Notes: generated by a model not told the origin, from the letters alone. DNA of 60,463 nt from Aureimonas sp. SK2 (GCF_029813115.1 NZ_JAPZDS010000020.1:1-60463), one strand, 5' to 3'. Numbered from the stretch's first letter, positions 33,774 through 42,985 are shown. Made by a program: numbers and translations.

Positions 33774-34814
33774 GTGCGAGCGTTCTCGGCCGCCTTCTTG
33801 GTCGCGTTGCTGACCGCATCGACGGCGCTCGCGCAATCGCCTGTCATCACGACGCCCGTCAATCCGCCGGATGAGGTAATTGAGGATCTTCCCGCGGCTA
33901 ATGATGAAGCCACGTCGGTCGAACCGAATGTCCCGCCTCCCCGATCGTCGGCTGCGCGCTCGGCTTCGGGACAGGCTACCCAGTCGCGCCGCCTTTTGAA
34001 CAGCCTCAATGATCTCGACCGACCGCTGACGCCCGAAGAGATCACCGCCTACGGACAGTCCCTTCGCGACCAGTTTCCGCTCGATCCCTCGCTCATTCGC
34101 GACTATCGGCGCCGGCTGAACGAAAGCCAACGCGCCGCAGCCGCGCCGCCGAGCGGCATTCGCCCTGAAGCGATCAGCCAGTCCCTGCGCGTGTCGCTCG
34201 ACACGCGCGGGCCGACGCCGCAGCTCGACACGTCTCCGGGCACGGTCTCGATCATCTCGTTCTTCGATCAGACCGGAGCGCCTTGGCCGATCGCGTCGTT
34301 TGTCATCGGCCGCGAGGACGCCTTCCAGGTCAACGCGATGCAGGAGGGATCCAACCAGCTCGCGGTCGCCCCGCTGGTGGTTCACGGCTACTCCAACCTC
34401 GCAGTCTCGCTCGTCAACGAAGACCAGCCCCTCGTGATTGACCTCGAAACCAACGAGGCACGCTCGCACTACCGTCTAGATCTTTCGGTGGCAGGGCGAG
34501 GCCCGAACGCGATCGTCCCTGCCGTTCAGACCCGTGAAGCCAAGCAGAACGCCTCCGACGAGCTGATGATGGCGTTCGTTCAAGGGTCGGACATCCCGAA
34601 GACCGCCCAGCGCCTCAGCACGGACGATAGCGACGTCGCGGCCTGGCACTTCAACGGCAATCTCTACGTCCGCACGAACCAGACGCTTCAGGCCCCGTCC
34701 TGGTCCGCCACCCTTTCGGGACCGGGCGGGATCAAAGCCTATCGCCTCCGCCCCGCTCCGCTCGTGCTGATTACGCGCAACGGCCAGATGACCAAGGTCA
34801 GGATTTCCAAGTGA
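33774..34814 (+). CDS. dotH: IcmK/DotH/TraN outer-membrane core protein
   Basis: The 346-aa protein is taken from GTG 33774, with GGCGGG upstream; an ATG 8 codons earlier lies inside dotI. The signal is RAFSAAFLVALLTASTALAQ. The central part (LTPEEITAYGQSLRDQFPLD, TVSIISFFDQTGAPWPIASF, NQLAVAPLVVHGYSNLAVSL) matches DotH, a VirB9-like core subunit held by DotC and DotD. Stop and next start share bases (TGATG). Confidence 0.9.
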   Translation: MRAFSAAFLVALLTASTALAQSPVITTPVNPPDEVIEDLPAANDEATSVEPNVPPPRSSAARSASGQATQSRRLLNSLNDLDRPLTPEEITAYGQSLRDQFPLDPSLIRDYRRRLNESQRAAAAPPSGIRPEAISQSLRVSLDTRGPTPQLDTSPGTVSIISFFDQTGAPWPIASFVIGREDAFQVNAMQEGSNQLAVAPLVVHGYSNLAVSLVNEDQPLVIDLETNEARSHYRLDLSVAGRGPNAIVPAVQTREAKQNASDELMMAFVQGSDIPKTAQRLSTDDSDVAAWHFNGNLYVRTNQTLQAPSWSATLSGPGGIKAYRLRPAPLVLITRNGQMTKVRISK

Positions 34815-36370
34815 TGAGCGACGATACCTCCGCCAACGAGAACACCGATGCGGCGGCCGACGAGGCTAAGATCGTCAGCCCTGACGCCGCTTTCGAGGGC
34901 AAGGGTGCTGGCACGATCAATCGGTCCAAGCCGCGGCGCAGCAAGGCCCCTGTGATCCTTGGCGCGATGCTGATGGCCGGTGTTGCAGGCGCCGTTTTCG
35001 TCGTCTTCTCTCGGGGCGAGGAGAGCCCGTCTTCGCGGATGGTCCGCACGCCTGAGAACATCAACACGACCCCTGCCGGCGAGCAGCTCGCCTCGTCTGA
35101 GCGCTACCGCAATTCACTCGCCTCCTCGAACCAACAGGGTTCGGAAGAAGCGGCTCGCACGCCCGACCAGAGCTTCTTGGCAACTCCCGATGAGCCGACG
35201 CGGCCGATCGATCCACCCAAGGAGCCTATCCCCGTTGTCGCGCCCACTCTTCCGCCTGCGAACGAGCGCAAGGTCGAGTACAAGGATAGGATCGTCTATC
35301 GCGACCGCCTCGTCTCCAACGTCGCAAACCAGATGCCGCCACAGCCGGAGACGGATTGGGAGAGCATCGACGCCATGGCCAAGCGCATGGCGGGTCAAGC
35401 CAAGGGGGCGGCTGGTGCATGGGGTGCTGGTCCCGCCAAGAGCACGATCGTCATAGAGCAGGACCTCTATCAGGCGCCTGACGGACGCCGCACGGGCGTC
35501 CAGGTGCGTGCGCCGGGCTCCCCGCAGACTGTGACCACCTCGAGCAGCTCGCGTAACCGCAGCCAGCTCGAAGTCGGCGACTACGTGGACGAAGCCGATC
35601 GGCAGGTTCTGCGGGACGGTCGCTCGCAGCGGGATCGTCAGGCCACGCACAGCCGCAATCCCTCGCCCGTCGAAACCATTCCGCAGGAGACGAGCTACCA
35701 GGCCGACCTCGACACGTCGCTCCCCTACCTGTCCGTCGCGCCCAGCGAGGACGAGCCTCGCTTGCAGGTCTCAACCGGACAGCCATACGGCGCCGGACAG
35801 CAGGTGTTCTCGGGCGATTACTACGCCACCGCCGGCTCCATGACCTACGCCGTGATCGTCAACGGGGCGGACACCGACACGCCAGGGCCGGTCGTTGCCA
35901 AGGTCATGCGCGGCCCCCTGAAGGGGAGCCGCCTGATCGGCACGTTCCGCGAGAACGACGAGACGACGGCCATGGTCGTTCAGTTCGATCGCGTGGTTCT
36001 GCCCGATGGGACGAACCTCGACGCCAGCGCCTACGCCATCGATCCCGCGAAGGGCACCCTGGCGGTCAAGTCCGAGTACGATGCTCGCTTCCTTCAACGC
36101 TACGGACCGCAGCTTGCCGGTGCGTTTCTCAGCGGCCTCGGCAACACGCTGGCGCAGACCCAAACGACCATCGTTCCGCTTGGCCTCAGCGGCGCCGGTA
36201 TCGCTCGACCCAAGCCGCGGATCGAAGAGGGCCTCTATGCCGCTGCGGGCCAGGTTGGCGACCAGTTCGCGAGCGAGATCGAGGATCTTGGACCGGATGG
36301 TCCGATCGTGCGTCTGAACGCGGGCAAGCTGATCGGCGTCCTCTTCACCGAAAACGTCCAACGGTTCTGA
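34814..36370 (+). CDS. dotG: IcmE/DotG/TraO channel protein (VirB10-like)
   Basis: The 518-aa protein has one membrane helix near residues 45-66 (APVILGAMLMAGVAGAVFVV), a Pro- and Gln-rich periplasmic middle and a VirB10-like C-terminal domain (GSMTYAVIVNGADTDTPGPV, RGPLKGSRLIGTFRENDETT, LSGLGNTLAQTQTT). It spans both membranes and lines the channel. The length is short for Legionella DotG, which carries many repeats, but close to plasmid TraO. Confidence 0.92.
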   Translation: MSDDTSANENTDAAADEAKIVSPDAAFEGKGAGTINRSKPRRSKAPVILGAMLMAGVAGAVFVVFSRGEESPSSRMVRTPENINTTPAGEQLASSERYRNSLASSNQQGSEEAARTPDQSFLATPDEPTRPIDPPKEPIPVVAPTLPPANERKVEYKDRIVYRDRLVSNVANQMPPQPETDWESIDAMAKRMAGQAKGAAGAWGAGPAKSTIVIEQDLYQAPDGRRTGVQVRAPGSPQTVTTSSSSRNRSQLEVGDYVDEADRQVLRDGRSQRDRQATHSRNPSPVETIPQETSYQADLDTSLPYLSVAPSEDEPRLQVSTGQPYGAGQQVFSGDYYATAGSMTYAVIVNGADTDTPGPVVAKVMRGPLKGSRLIGTFRENDETTAMVVQFDRVVLPDGTNLDASAYAIDPAKGTLAVKSEYDARFLQRYGPQLAGAFLSGLGNTLAQTQTTIVPLGLSGAGIARPKPRIEEGLYAAAGQVGDQFASEIEDLGPDGPIVRLNAGKLIGVLFTENVQRF

Positions 36371-36371
36371 C

Positions 36372-36779
36372 ATGGACAAGGACGACGGGATCTTCGGCAC
36401 GCCGATCGAGTGGCGTTACACGATGCGCAATCCCCGCCTCGCGATCTTCGACGCGAGGCTGGTGTTCTTCGTGGCGCTCCTGTTCCTCCACGCACGCCTA
36501 TGGACCGCTCTGCTGCTGTTTATCGGGGTCGCGGCGTTTTGGGGTATGGAGCTCTACGGCTACCGCTTCTCGTCCTCGATCCGGGGCATCCGCGCCCGGC
36601 TGGCCGGTCCTATCCGCCCAGCTCGGCCAAGGTCTCAGTATCGGGCGGCCGTGGATTTCGGGTTCGAGGGGCATCCGTTGATCGGACGAGCTGGCCAACG
36701 GACGCTTCCGATTGCCAAGCCAGCCGGGAATGCCGCGAAAGGGAAGGCTCCCCTCCCCTCCCCTCTACCGGCCGAGTAG
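36372..36779 (+). CDS. icmT: IcmT/TraK-like inner-membrane protein
   Basis: The 135-aa protein starts one base after dotG. Residues 1-85 match IcmT: WRYTMRNPRLAIFDARLVFF, LLFLHARLWTALLLFIGVAA, GYRFSSSIRGIRARLAGPIR. The remaining 50 residues are a basic, Pro-rich extension not usual in IcmT. It has two membrane helices. Its 3' end overlaps the convergent DUF922-like gene by 15 bases. Confidence 0.82.
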   Translation: MDKDDGIFGTPIEWRYTMRNPRLAIFDARLVFFVALLFLHARLWTALLLFIGVAAFWGMELYGYRFSSSIRGIRARLAGPIRPARPRSQYRAAVDFGFEGHPLIGRAGQRTLPIAKPAGNAAKGKAPLPSPLPAE

Positions 36780-37334
36780 TGACGATCGATCGCGCTCGGC
36801 GCGGTCGAACTGTTGCTGTGCCTCGTCGTGCTGACGTTCGATCTCGGCGACGACGGCAACGGCTTCCCGCCCGACAGCTTGGCAGTCGGGCATCACTCCA
36901 ATCGCTTCCAGCTCGGTCTCCATATGCGCGCGGTACTCTGCCGCGATCACCGCATGGCGTTCCTCGTGCGCTCTTACGTAGTTCAGGAAGCGCCGCCAAG
37001 CGGCTACGGTGGCTTCATCCGCGCCGCGCGATGAGACCCATTCTGGCAAGACCATCGTGGCCGTCAGACGAACGGTGATGCTTCCAAGAACACAGCCGGC
37101 GATGGCTTGGACGTAGCTAAGCTCGGGTTCGAAACGGAACGTCGCGGAAGCCGCCCCATGCGCTCCGGCGCCAAGCATTCGCGACTGGTCAATCACCGAC
37201 GCTCGCAGTTCCGCGATGGTGCTGCCGTGGACCGGATAGGTCTCGATCTCACGAGCGACCACGGCTCCTGCTTCGGCCGTAGCCGAAGCAGCGAACAACG
37301 CAATCGCTGCGAACGGGCCTCGCGTAGTCCACAT
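36765..37334 (-). CDS. DUF922-like exported protein with HExxH motif
   Basis: The 189-aa protein has a signal (GPFAAIALFAASATAEAGA) and the pattern of DUF922, secreted putative zinc peptidases: ATMVLPEWVSSRGADEATVA, FLNYVRAHEERHAVIAAEY with HEERH at 123-127, then an acidic helix. Metal binding is plausible; the substrate is unknown. It could process cell-wall or transfer proteins, being convergent with the mating operon. Confidence 0.7.
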   Translation of the reverse strand: MWTTRGPFAAIALFAASATAEAGAVVAREIETYPVHGSTIAELRASVIDQSRMLGAGAHGAASATFRFEPELSYVQAIAGCVLGSITVRLTATMVLPEWVSSRGADEATVAAWRRFLNYVRAHEERHAVIAAEYRAHMETELEAIGVMPDCQAVGREAVAVVAEIERQHDEAQQQFDRAERDRSSLLGR

Positions 37335-37338
37335 ACCC

Positions 37339-37626
37339 CTACCGAGGTTCGTAGATCCCTTGTTCCCGAAGGATCTTAGTCATGGCCTGCGGATAGGACA
37401 GATTGTTGTCCTGGCAGTATTTCACGAAAGCGTTCGAGACCGACAGCTTGACGCGCATGTTAAGGCTGACACTCGGTTCTGTATCACGCTCCTTGCGGAA
37501 GAGCCGCTCTTCGGGTTCCCGCTTCGTGAAGCCATTGCGATCCGCAATCGCTTCCGATTTTTCGTTTCCAGCGGCGACCGGCTTTCCGTCCGGCACCGAG
37601 GCGACAAGGGAGCGCAGACCACTCAT
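37339..37626 (-). CDS. Small partner of ParA, ParG/RHH-like candidate
   Basis: The 95-aa protein has a charged, probably disordered N-terminus (residues 1-50, [20 protein letters not shown]) and a compact C-terminus with [20 protein letters not shown] followed by [16 protein letters not shown]. This plan resembles ParG-type centromere-binding proteins with a mobile tail and ribbon-helix-helix end. Its ATG overlaps the parA stop (ATGA), the expected order for a partition pair. The fold is inferred. Confidence 0.65.
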   Translation of the reverse strand: MSGLRSLVASVPDGKPVAAGNEKSEAIADRNGFTKREPEERLFRKERDTEPSVSLNMRVKLSVSNAFVKYCQDNNLSYPQAMTKILREQGIYEPR

Positions 37627-38300
37627 GCCGCAACCTCAATCTCGTTGCTAAGAATTGATATGACCTCTTTCGTGAACTCTTCCGAGTTTACGATTGCATT
37701 CGGAATGCCGGAAACCTCTTTTGCGTCTAGCTCGTACAACGTGAGCTTACGCGCAAACATCGCCTTGTACGCAGACCTTTCGCATACCTTAGTGCTCATG
37801 CACGGAACGGATGCGTAAACGAGATCATTCGCGATCTCCTTCTCCATCTTTGAAGGCATCAGAGCCGCCGTGCGGGTGAAGACAACTCGGTAAGGGATAA
37901 GCCGACCCAAACCTTCTTCCTCCTCACGGATGAGCTGGATAGCACGGGCAGCCTGGTTCGCATCGACTGTACTCGCCTGAACCGGAATGAGCACAAGATG
38001 CGCACGTTGCAGCGCGCGTGATGTCATACGACTAGCCGTGCCCTCAAGGTCAATGACAAGAAACTTCGTCTTGCCCCTGAAACTCTCAATTCGGCTATAG
38101 ATCGTGCTTTCAGTGACGTCCCCATGAACCTCGACCGAACTCGTCGAGTCTCCTGTACGCCATTCAGCAAGCGGCTTGTTCGGGTCGCAATCCAGTATCG
38201 CAACCGTAGCGCCCGCTTCGGCAAGGGTCGTAGCAAGGACAAGAGCGGTCGTTGACTTACCCGCTCCACCCTTCGGATTTGCAACTGCAATGACCTGCAT
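37623..38300 (-). CDS. parA: ParA-family partition ATPase
   Basis: The 225-aa protein begins [20 protein letters not shown], carrying the deviant Walker A KGGAGKST at residues 10-17, followed by [17 protein letters not shown] and [20 protein letters not shown]. It lacks an N-terminal helix-turn-helix, so it is type Ib, small ParA/MinD group. ATG 38300 is preferred to the TTG at 38324 because of GGGACC upstream. With the partner gene and repeats at 38571 it should secure plasmid segregation. Confidence 0.88.
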   Translation of the reverse strand: MQVIAVANPKGGAGKSTTALVLATTLAEAGATVAILDCDPNKPLAEWRTGDSTSSVEVHGDVTESTIYSRIESFRGKTKFLVIDLEGTASRMTSRALQRAHLVLIPVQASTVDANQAARAIQLIREEEEGLGRLIPYRVVFTRTAALMPSKMEKEIANDLVYASVPCMSTKVCERSAYKAMFARKLTLYELDAKEVSGIPNAIVNSEEFTKEVISILSNEIEVAA

Positions 38301-38416
38301 CGTTCGGTCCCGGTTTTGGTTCAATCATCATGGCGACGACTAGCGACCAAGAGCAATCAAAGGCGTGTTAACGCTCTAAGTCGCGCCTGCACGCGTCAAT
38401 TTGCAACAAATTACAC

Positions 38417-38470
38417 CAAACAGCTTTCGCAACCATTAACGTGCTCCATGTCGGTCGCAACCGCTGTTTG
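38417..38470. promoter_or_regulatory. Inverted repeat upstream of parA
   Basis: CAAACAGC (38417-38424) and GCTGTTTG (38463-38470) form a perfect 8-base inverted repeat, with CGCAACC repeated inside each arm. It lies about 120-170 bases before parA and may be an operator. Confidence 0.45.
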
Positions 38471-38570
38471 ATGCAAGCACGGCCTTCCAAAAGCTACTCA
38501 ATGCGTGTGACCGCTACGGCGTGCTCCCTATGGCTACAGCTACCATTCGCCCGCAACCGCGTCCACCCTG

Positions 38571-38670
38571 TTGCGTCAGCGTTCATGCTATTGCGCTTTG
38601 ATGCGTGCGAGCGCGATATGTAGCGTTCGAATGCGTCTTGTTGCGTTCTAGTGCGTTCAAGTGCGTTCGC
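38571..38670. repeat. Ten tandem 10-bp units, candidate centromere (parS/parC)
   Basis: The 100 bases divide into 10-base units, most starting (A/T/G)TGCGT or similar: TTGCGTCAGC, TTGCGCTTTG, ATGCGTGCGA, TAGCGTTCGA, ATGCGTCTTG, TTGCGTTCTA, GTGCGTTCAA, GTGCGTTCGC. Two units (GTTCATGCTA, GCGCGATATG) are diverged. An isolated ATGCGTGTGA lies at 38501. The 10-base period puts each unit on the same face of DNA. It is 270 bases before parA. A replication iteron array is the alternative. Confidence 0.7.
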
Positions 38671-38728
38671 CGCTGGGAGAGCGAGTGCTTCTCCTAACAA
38701 TGCACTGAGGAGCTTGTGTCAGCGGAAC

Positions 38729-39427
38729 TCAGTCATGCCAGCATCGGCTTGCATCGCCGTAACTAGCCTCAGACCTTTCGTCAGATGTCGAAGCAACGCC
38801 CTCTCTGTATCGAGGGGGAAGTTCCGTGACGGGCAAATCGCCAGCCTCAAACGGCTTCCCGCTGGACCATGGAAAGGCATTCATGCCTAGCCCAACAGCC
38901 CCCGTGATACCGGCGAAAATCAGCTTGCCGAACCCCTTCTTGAAGGCCCCCAGGAACGCCCCGAGCGGTTTGAACACCAGCATGGGTATGATGAGAAACG
39001 GGATCAGGAAGATAGCCACGATCAAGGGGACCATCGCCTCCAGCATCGGATCGCCGGCATAGCGCAGTCGCAGCTTCGGATTTCGTGCAGCCGCGAATGG
39101 GATCAGCGCCTCCATGAACCGCACATACTCGCCAGATCGATCGATGGCGGTATCGCCCTGCCAGTCCACCGAGGAAATATCGCGGGTGGACCAAAGCGTC
39201 CTCAGTCGGGCGCTGTAGACCGGGAATCCTGTGGTCCCAACGCCGCTCGTGTGATGGAGGTGCAGGAAGCGAAACGCGGCCCAGGGGATCACGCGAACCC
39301 GACCGTTGCGCTCGACCGATAAGCCCTCGAATGCGATCTCGAAGGCGGTCTCAATCCAATCGAAACCACCGCCATGTTTGGCGAGCTTGGCCGTAAACCG
39401 ATAAGCCGGAAGATCGCGGCCTTGCAC
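38729..39427 (-). CDS. Two-helix membrane protein, unknown
   Basis: The 232-aa protein has a soluble beta-rich N-terminal half (AFEIAFEGLSVERNGRVRVI, STRDISSVDWQGDTA), then two hydrophobic segments (MVPLIVAIFLIPFLIIPMLV and IFAGITGAVGLGMNAF) and a polar tail. The N-terminal part recalls small PH-like membrane-signal domains but not convincingly. The start is uncertain, as a clear ribosome site is missing. It lies alone beside the tandem repeats. Confidence 0.55.
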   Translation of the reverse strand: MQGRDLPAYRFTAKLAKHGGGFDWIETAFEIAFEGLSVERNGRVRVIPWAAFRFLHLHHTSGVGTTGFPVYSARLRTLWSTRDISSVDWQGDTAIDRSGEYVRFMEALIPFAAARNPKLRLRYAGDPMLEAMVPLIVAIFLIPFLIIPMLVFKPLGAFLGAFKKGFGKLIFAGITGAVGLGMNAFPWSSGKPFEAGDLPVTELPPRYREGVASTSDERSEASYGDASRCWHD

Positions 39428-39565
39428 TCGTGCGCTCCAACAACGTCTATCAGCCGGCAGCGCTTGGTTTCTGGTGTGAGCGCCATCGACGCTGCCGATT
39501 TGACGGCTAACGACGATGGTCGGTCAATAGCGGAAGCGGACGGAACAGTCCGTCCGGAAGGGAAG

Positions 39566-41608
39566 CTACGCGATCTTGGAAGGGTAGGGGGCTGCTTCGG
39601 ACGTCCGGTCGATCACCAGCGCCGGCGCAGAAGCCGGACGCGCGCCATTCGGCGCCGTCTTCGGCTTGTACGGGTCAATCGGACCAGGACGCCCCAGGTG
39701 ATAGCCTTGCACCTCGTCGACGCCGCTGCGCTGGGAGAACTCCAGTTGCTCCTTCGTCTCCACACCCTCCATGAGGATGCGAGCCCCGCGGCGGCGGATC
39801 AGCGTGATGATGTCCTCGAGCAGCATTCGCCCTTCGGGACGATCGGCATCATGGAGAAACGACTTGTCGATCTTCACCTTGTCGAACTCGATCGTCCGCA
39901 GCCAGCTCAACCCGGCGAAACCCGTCCCGAAGTCGTCGAGCCAGATCCTCACGCCGAGATCCTTCAGCTCGCCTATCGTCTGAAGAACGTCCGCATCGAT
40001 CTCCAACTGAAGGCCCTCGGTGATTTCGAGCGCAAGCCGATGACCCGGCACTTTCGTTTCCAGCAGGATCTTGGCAACCTGCATGGAGAAGCCCTTCAGC
40101 TTGAGCTGGATTGCCGAGACGTTGACGCTTACGAGCGGGACGATGCCCGGGGCCAGCAGATCGCGGCATACCGTATGGATCGCCCATTTGCCCAAGGGAA
40201 CGATCGCGCCCGTTCGCTCCGCGACAGGGATGAACTCGGCCGGGGAAACGCTTTGACCTTCCGGGGACTGAAGACGCATCAGCGCCTCAAAGCCCTTCAC
40301 CTCGCCGGTATGCGCGTCCACGATCGGCTGGTAGGCGAGCGATAGGAGGGCTTGGCCTAGCGCCTGCTTCAGGATACCGGCGACCCGATCAGACGAGTCG
40401 TTGTGCAGGGGGTTGTTGGCGTCGTAGACGATCACGCTGTTTCGACCGGCTTCCTTGGCGGCATAGAGTGCCTGGTCCGCCTCGGCTACGAGCTGCTCGA
40501 CCCGGTTCGCTACACGGAACCCCGTGTAGCTCATGCCGACGCTCACCGTGACCATGGGAACGCCGTCCAGCCTGAACCCATGCTCGATGTGGCTGTTCTC
40601 GATCGCCGCTCGAACGCTGCCTCCAAACGCCAAAGCTTCGGCTTCGCCCGCGACCGGGACGATCGCCATGAACTCCTCGCCACCATAGCGGCCAAGGCGT
40701 CCCCCATGGGACTGCACGACAGCGCCGAGGATCTTGGCGACGCTCTTCAGGCAGTCGTCTCCCTTAACGTGCCCGTGCCCGTCGTTGAACTTCTTGAAAT
40801 GGTCCACGTCGATCAGCGCCACCGCGAAGGCGGTCGAGTCATCCCGCCACTTCGCCCAATGGACCGCTAGACCCTCGTCCAGCGACCGTCGATTTTCCAC
40901 CCCGGTCAGGTAGTCGGTTCTGGATTGCCGGTGAAGCTGTTCCCCACGCTGCTCTTCGGCCGCCTGGTAGAATTTCGCCTCTAGCTCGTTGAGGAACACC
41001 CGGTAGCGCTCGTCCGTCATGCGCAGGTTCACAATCAGCGTGAACACGAAGCAGGTGAGGAAGAACGAGGAGTAGAGGACGATCTGTGCCGGCTGGTATG
41101 CGCCGGACTCGTAGAGGGCGGAGACCATCACGAGGAGGAGGGCGCTGCAAACGATGAGCGACACACGCAGCCGGTAGGCGAAGAACAGCGTGGCACTCGC
41201 CATGAAGACGTTTCCGTAGAGAACGTAGGTCGAGAACGTATGCTGGTTGTGGGTCATGCTGGCGGTGGCGATCCAAACGCCAAAGACAACAAACAGGCAG
41301 AAGGCCGATGCGATGTCGAGGACTTCAGCGCCCGCGCCTCGGCGGAACAGCATTTCGATCAACGTCACGCCGAGGGCGCCAGACACGATCCGTCCTGCAA
41401 TCGTCAGGTGCGCCGCGTCCGGCACAACGACCACATCAAGGAGCCCGAAGATCACGTAGACGATGATGCCGGCCCACGAGCCTTTGCGAACAAGTTTGCG
41501 ACGGTCGGTCTCGCGCGCGGCCCAAAACGCCGCGCGAAGGTCCTTATCGAAGGGCTGCATGAAGCCCCTGGCCTTTTCACGGCTAACGGCGCTGATCGCA
41601 GTGTCCAT
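39566..41608 (-). CDS. Membrane GGDEF-EAL cyclic-di-GMP enzyme
   Basis: The 680-aa protein has an N-terminal membrane domain of about six helices (45-195), GGDEF with active-site GGEEF at 309-313, and EAL at 441-443. The EAL part keeps EITEGL, LDDFGTG, KIDKSFL, MEGVET and VQGYHLG, so phosphodiesterase activity is plausible. No RxxD inhibitory site precedes GGEEF. ATG 41608 follows GAAGGTAG; a longer frame from 41686 was rejected. It is divergent from the methyltransferase gene. Confidence 0.9.
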   Translation of the reverse strand: MDTAISAVSREKARGFMQPFDKDLRAAFWAARETDRRKLVRKGSWAGIIVYVIFGLLDVVVVPDAAHLTIAGRIVSGALGVTLIEMLFRRGAGAEVLDIASAFCLFVVFGVWIATASMTHNQHTFSTYVLYGNVFMASATLFFAYRLRVSLIVCSALLLVMVSALYESGAYQPAQIVLYSSFFLTCFVFTLIVNLRMTDERYRVFLNELEAKFYQAAEEQRGEQLHRQSRTDYLTGVENRRSLDEGLAVHWAKWRDDSTAFAVALIDVDHFKKFNDGHGHVKGDDCLKSVAKILGAVVQSHGGRLGRYGGEEFMAIVPVAGEAEALAFGGSVRAAIENSHIEHGFRLDGVPMVTVSVGMSYTGFRVANRVEQLVAEADQALYAAKEAGRNSVIVYDANNPLHNDSSDRVAGILKQALGQALLSLAYQPIVDAHTGEVKGFEALMRLQSPEGQSVSPAEFIPVAERTGAIVPLGKWAIHTVCRDLLAPGIVPLVSVNVSAIQLKLKGFSMQVAKILLETKVPGHRLALEITEGLQLEIDADVLQTIGELKDLGVRIWLDDFGTGFAGLSWLRTIEFDKVKIDKSFLHDADRPEGRMLLEDIITLIRRRGARILMEGVETKEQLEFSQRSGVDEVQGYHLGRPGPIDPYKPKTAPNGARPASAPALVIDRTSEAAPYPSKIA

Positions 41609-41885
41609 GTCGCTACCTTCACCCGAATCCGAACCGCAAGCTTGATGCGGCCAGCGACGAAAAACCAACGCCGAGGAATCAAGCACACCTACGATTAGAG
41701 CTTAGGGAAAAAGCAATCGTTGCTTGGTGTGGTTAGCCATCCACTACCTTGGCGAGAATGGGGCCGATCACGAAAGCGTCAGAGTTAACCAATCCCCAAA
41801 ATGCCACACGCGTGATGCGATTATGGCCACGACACGGCGACGCCGCATCGATAGGGTTAACTCAACGTTAATTTGGGTTGCCAAA

Positions 41886-42923
41886 ATGAGCCTGTCCCCA
41901 ACGCACTTCGACGGCGAAAGCCTCATTACGCCCGAGCTTCTGGCCCAGCATGGCCCGTTGGCCATCGAGATGGGCCGCACGTCGGATGATCCGGTCACGG
42001 ACATCCTCGCAACACTGTCGATTTTCGAGGTCCTTTTTCAGAACCGTTCGGACACCGCCCACGTCCTTACGGAGATGGTCGTCTACATCAATCGCGAGCG
42101 GAAGCGGCTCGGCCACGGGACGTGGAAGGCCATTTCACCGATCCTGCGGCAGCACTCGATCTGCGCCATCCTGCACCAGGATCCATTCACGGATTGGTCC
42201 TTCCGCAAGCCGCGCGGCTATTCCGGCGATGCCCACCTTCTCGATTACATCTACCTCCATCCCAACGTCGAAAAGTCGGTTTCGGGGGCTTCCGCGCTCG
42301 GTCAGCGCCTCTACGCCTACTCCAAGGACGTCTCGTCATCCGTTGCCGTCCGCGAGCGCCGCGATCTCCTCGCAAAGCTCGTCGATGAGACTGCCGCCCA
42401 AGTCGGACCCGAAACCGAGATCCTCACGCTTGCAGCCGGACACCTTCGCGAAGCCGAAAAGTCGGAGGCTTTCCGCGATGGCGGGATCAAGCGCTGGGTC
42501 GCGCTCGATCAGGACCCATTCAGTGTGGCGGTCATCAACCAGCAGTTCGGCGGGACCGCCGTCGAGCCGCTCGACGGATCGGTGAAGGGCTACCTTGCCG
42601 ACGCCTATGAGCTTGGACAGTTCGATCTCGTCTACGCAGCAGGGCTCTACGACTATCTTCCGCGTGCGGTTGCGATCAAACTCACCCGCAAATGCCTTCA
42701 GTCGCTGAAGCCGGGCGGGACGTTCCTGTTCGCCAACTTCGCCGAGGACATGATCGACGACGCCTTCCGCGAAACGTTCATGAACTGGGAGCTGCTTCTG
42801 CGCTCAGAGGCAGATATGTGGGACATCATCAATATGTCCGTCGACCGCAATAAGGTCCAAGCCGACGTCTACACCGGCGAGAACGGCGTCGTGATCTACG
42901 GAAAGATCCAGCTACGCGTTTAA
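41886..42923 (+). CDS. PhcB-like SAM-dependent methyltransferase
   Basis: The 345-aa protein matches proteins annotated as 3-hydroxypalmitic acid methyl ester biosynthesis (PhcB-like) methyltransferases. It has the linker DWSFRKPRGYSGDAHLLDYI, SSSVAVRERRDLLAKLVDE, motif I region EILTLAAGHLREAE and post-motif LKPGGTFLFANFAE. The SAM loop is degenerate, as LAAGH lacks GxGxG. ATG 41886 (MSLSPTH) is preferred; upstream ATG 41823 is possible. It may make or sense a signal, paired with cyclic-di-GMP control. A strong terminator follows. Confidence 0.65.
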   Translation: MSLSPTHFDGESLITPELLAQHGPLAIEMGRTSDDPVTDILATLSIFEVLFQNRSDTAHVLTEMVVYINRERKRLGHGTWKAISPILRQHSICAILHQDPFTDWSFRKPRGYSGDAHLLDYIYLHPNVEKSVSGASALGQRLYAYSKDVSSSVAVRERRDLLAKLVDETAAQVGPETEILTLAAGHLREAEKSEAFRDGGIKRWVALDQDPFSVAVINQQFGGTAVEPLDGSVKGYLADAYELGQFDLVYAAGLYDYLPRAVAIKLTRKCLQSLKPGGTFLFANFAEDMIDDAFRETFMNWELLLRSEADMWDIINMSVDRNKVQADVYTGENGVVIYGKIQLRV

Positions 42924-42945
42924 AGCGTGCTCGGACAAGAACGGC

Positions 42946-42985
42946 AAAAGGCACGGCAGCACGAAAAACGCTGCCGTGCCTTTTT
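42946..42985 (+). terminator. Rho-independent terminator
   Basis: AAAAGGCACGGCAGC and GCTGCCGTGCCTTTTT form a 15-base stem around a 9-base loop, followed by T-run. It ends the methyltransferase transcript. Confidence 0.95.

Noticed and set aside
38571-38670. CRISPR array
   Set aside because: Units are 10 bases with no spacers and no cas genes nearby; the array fits a centromere or iterons better.
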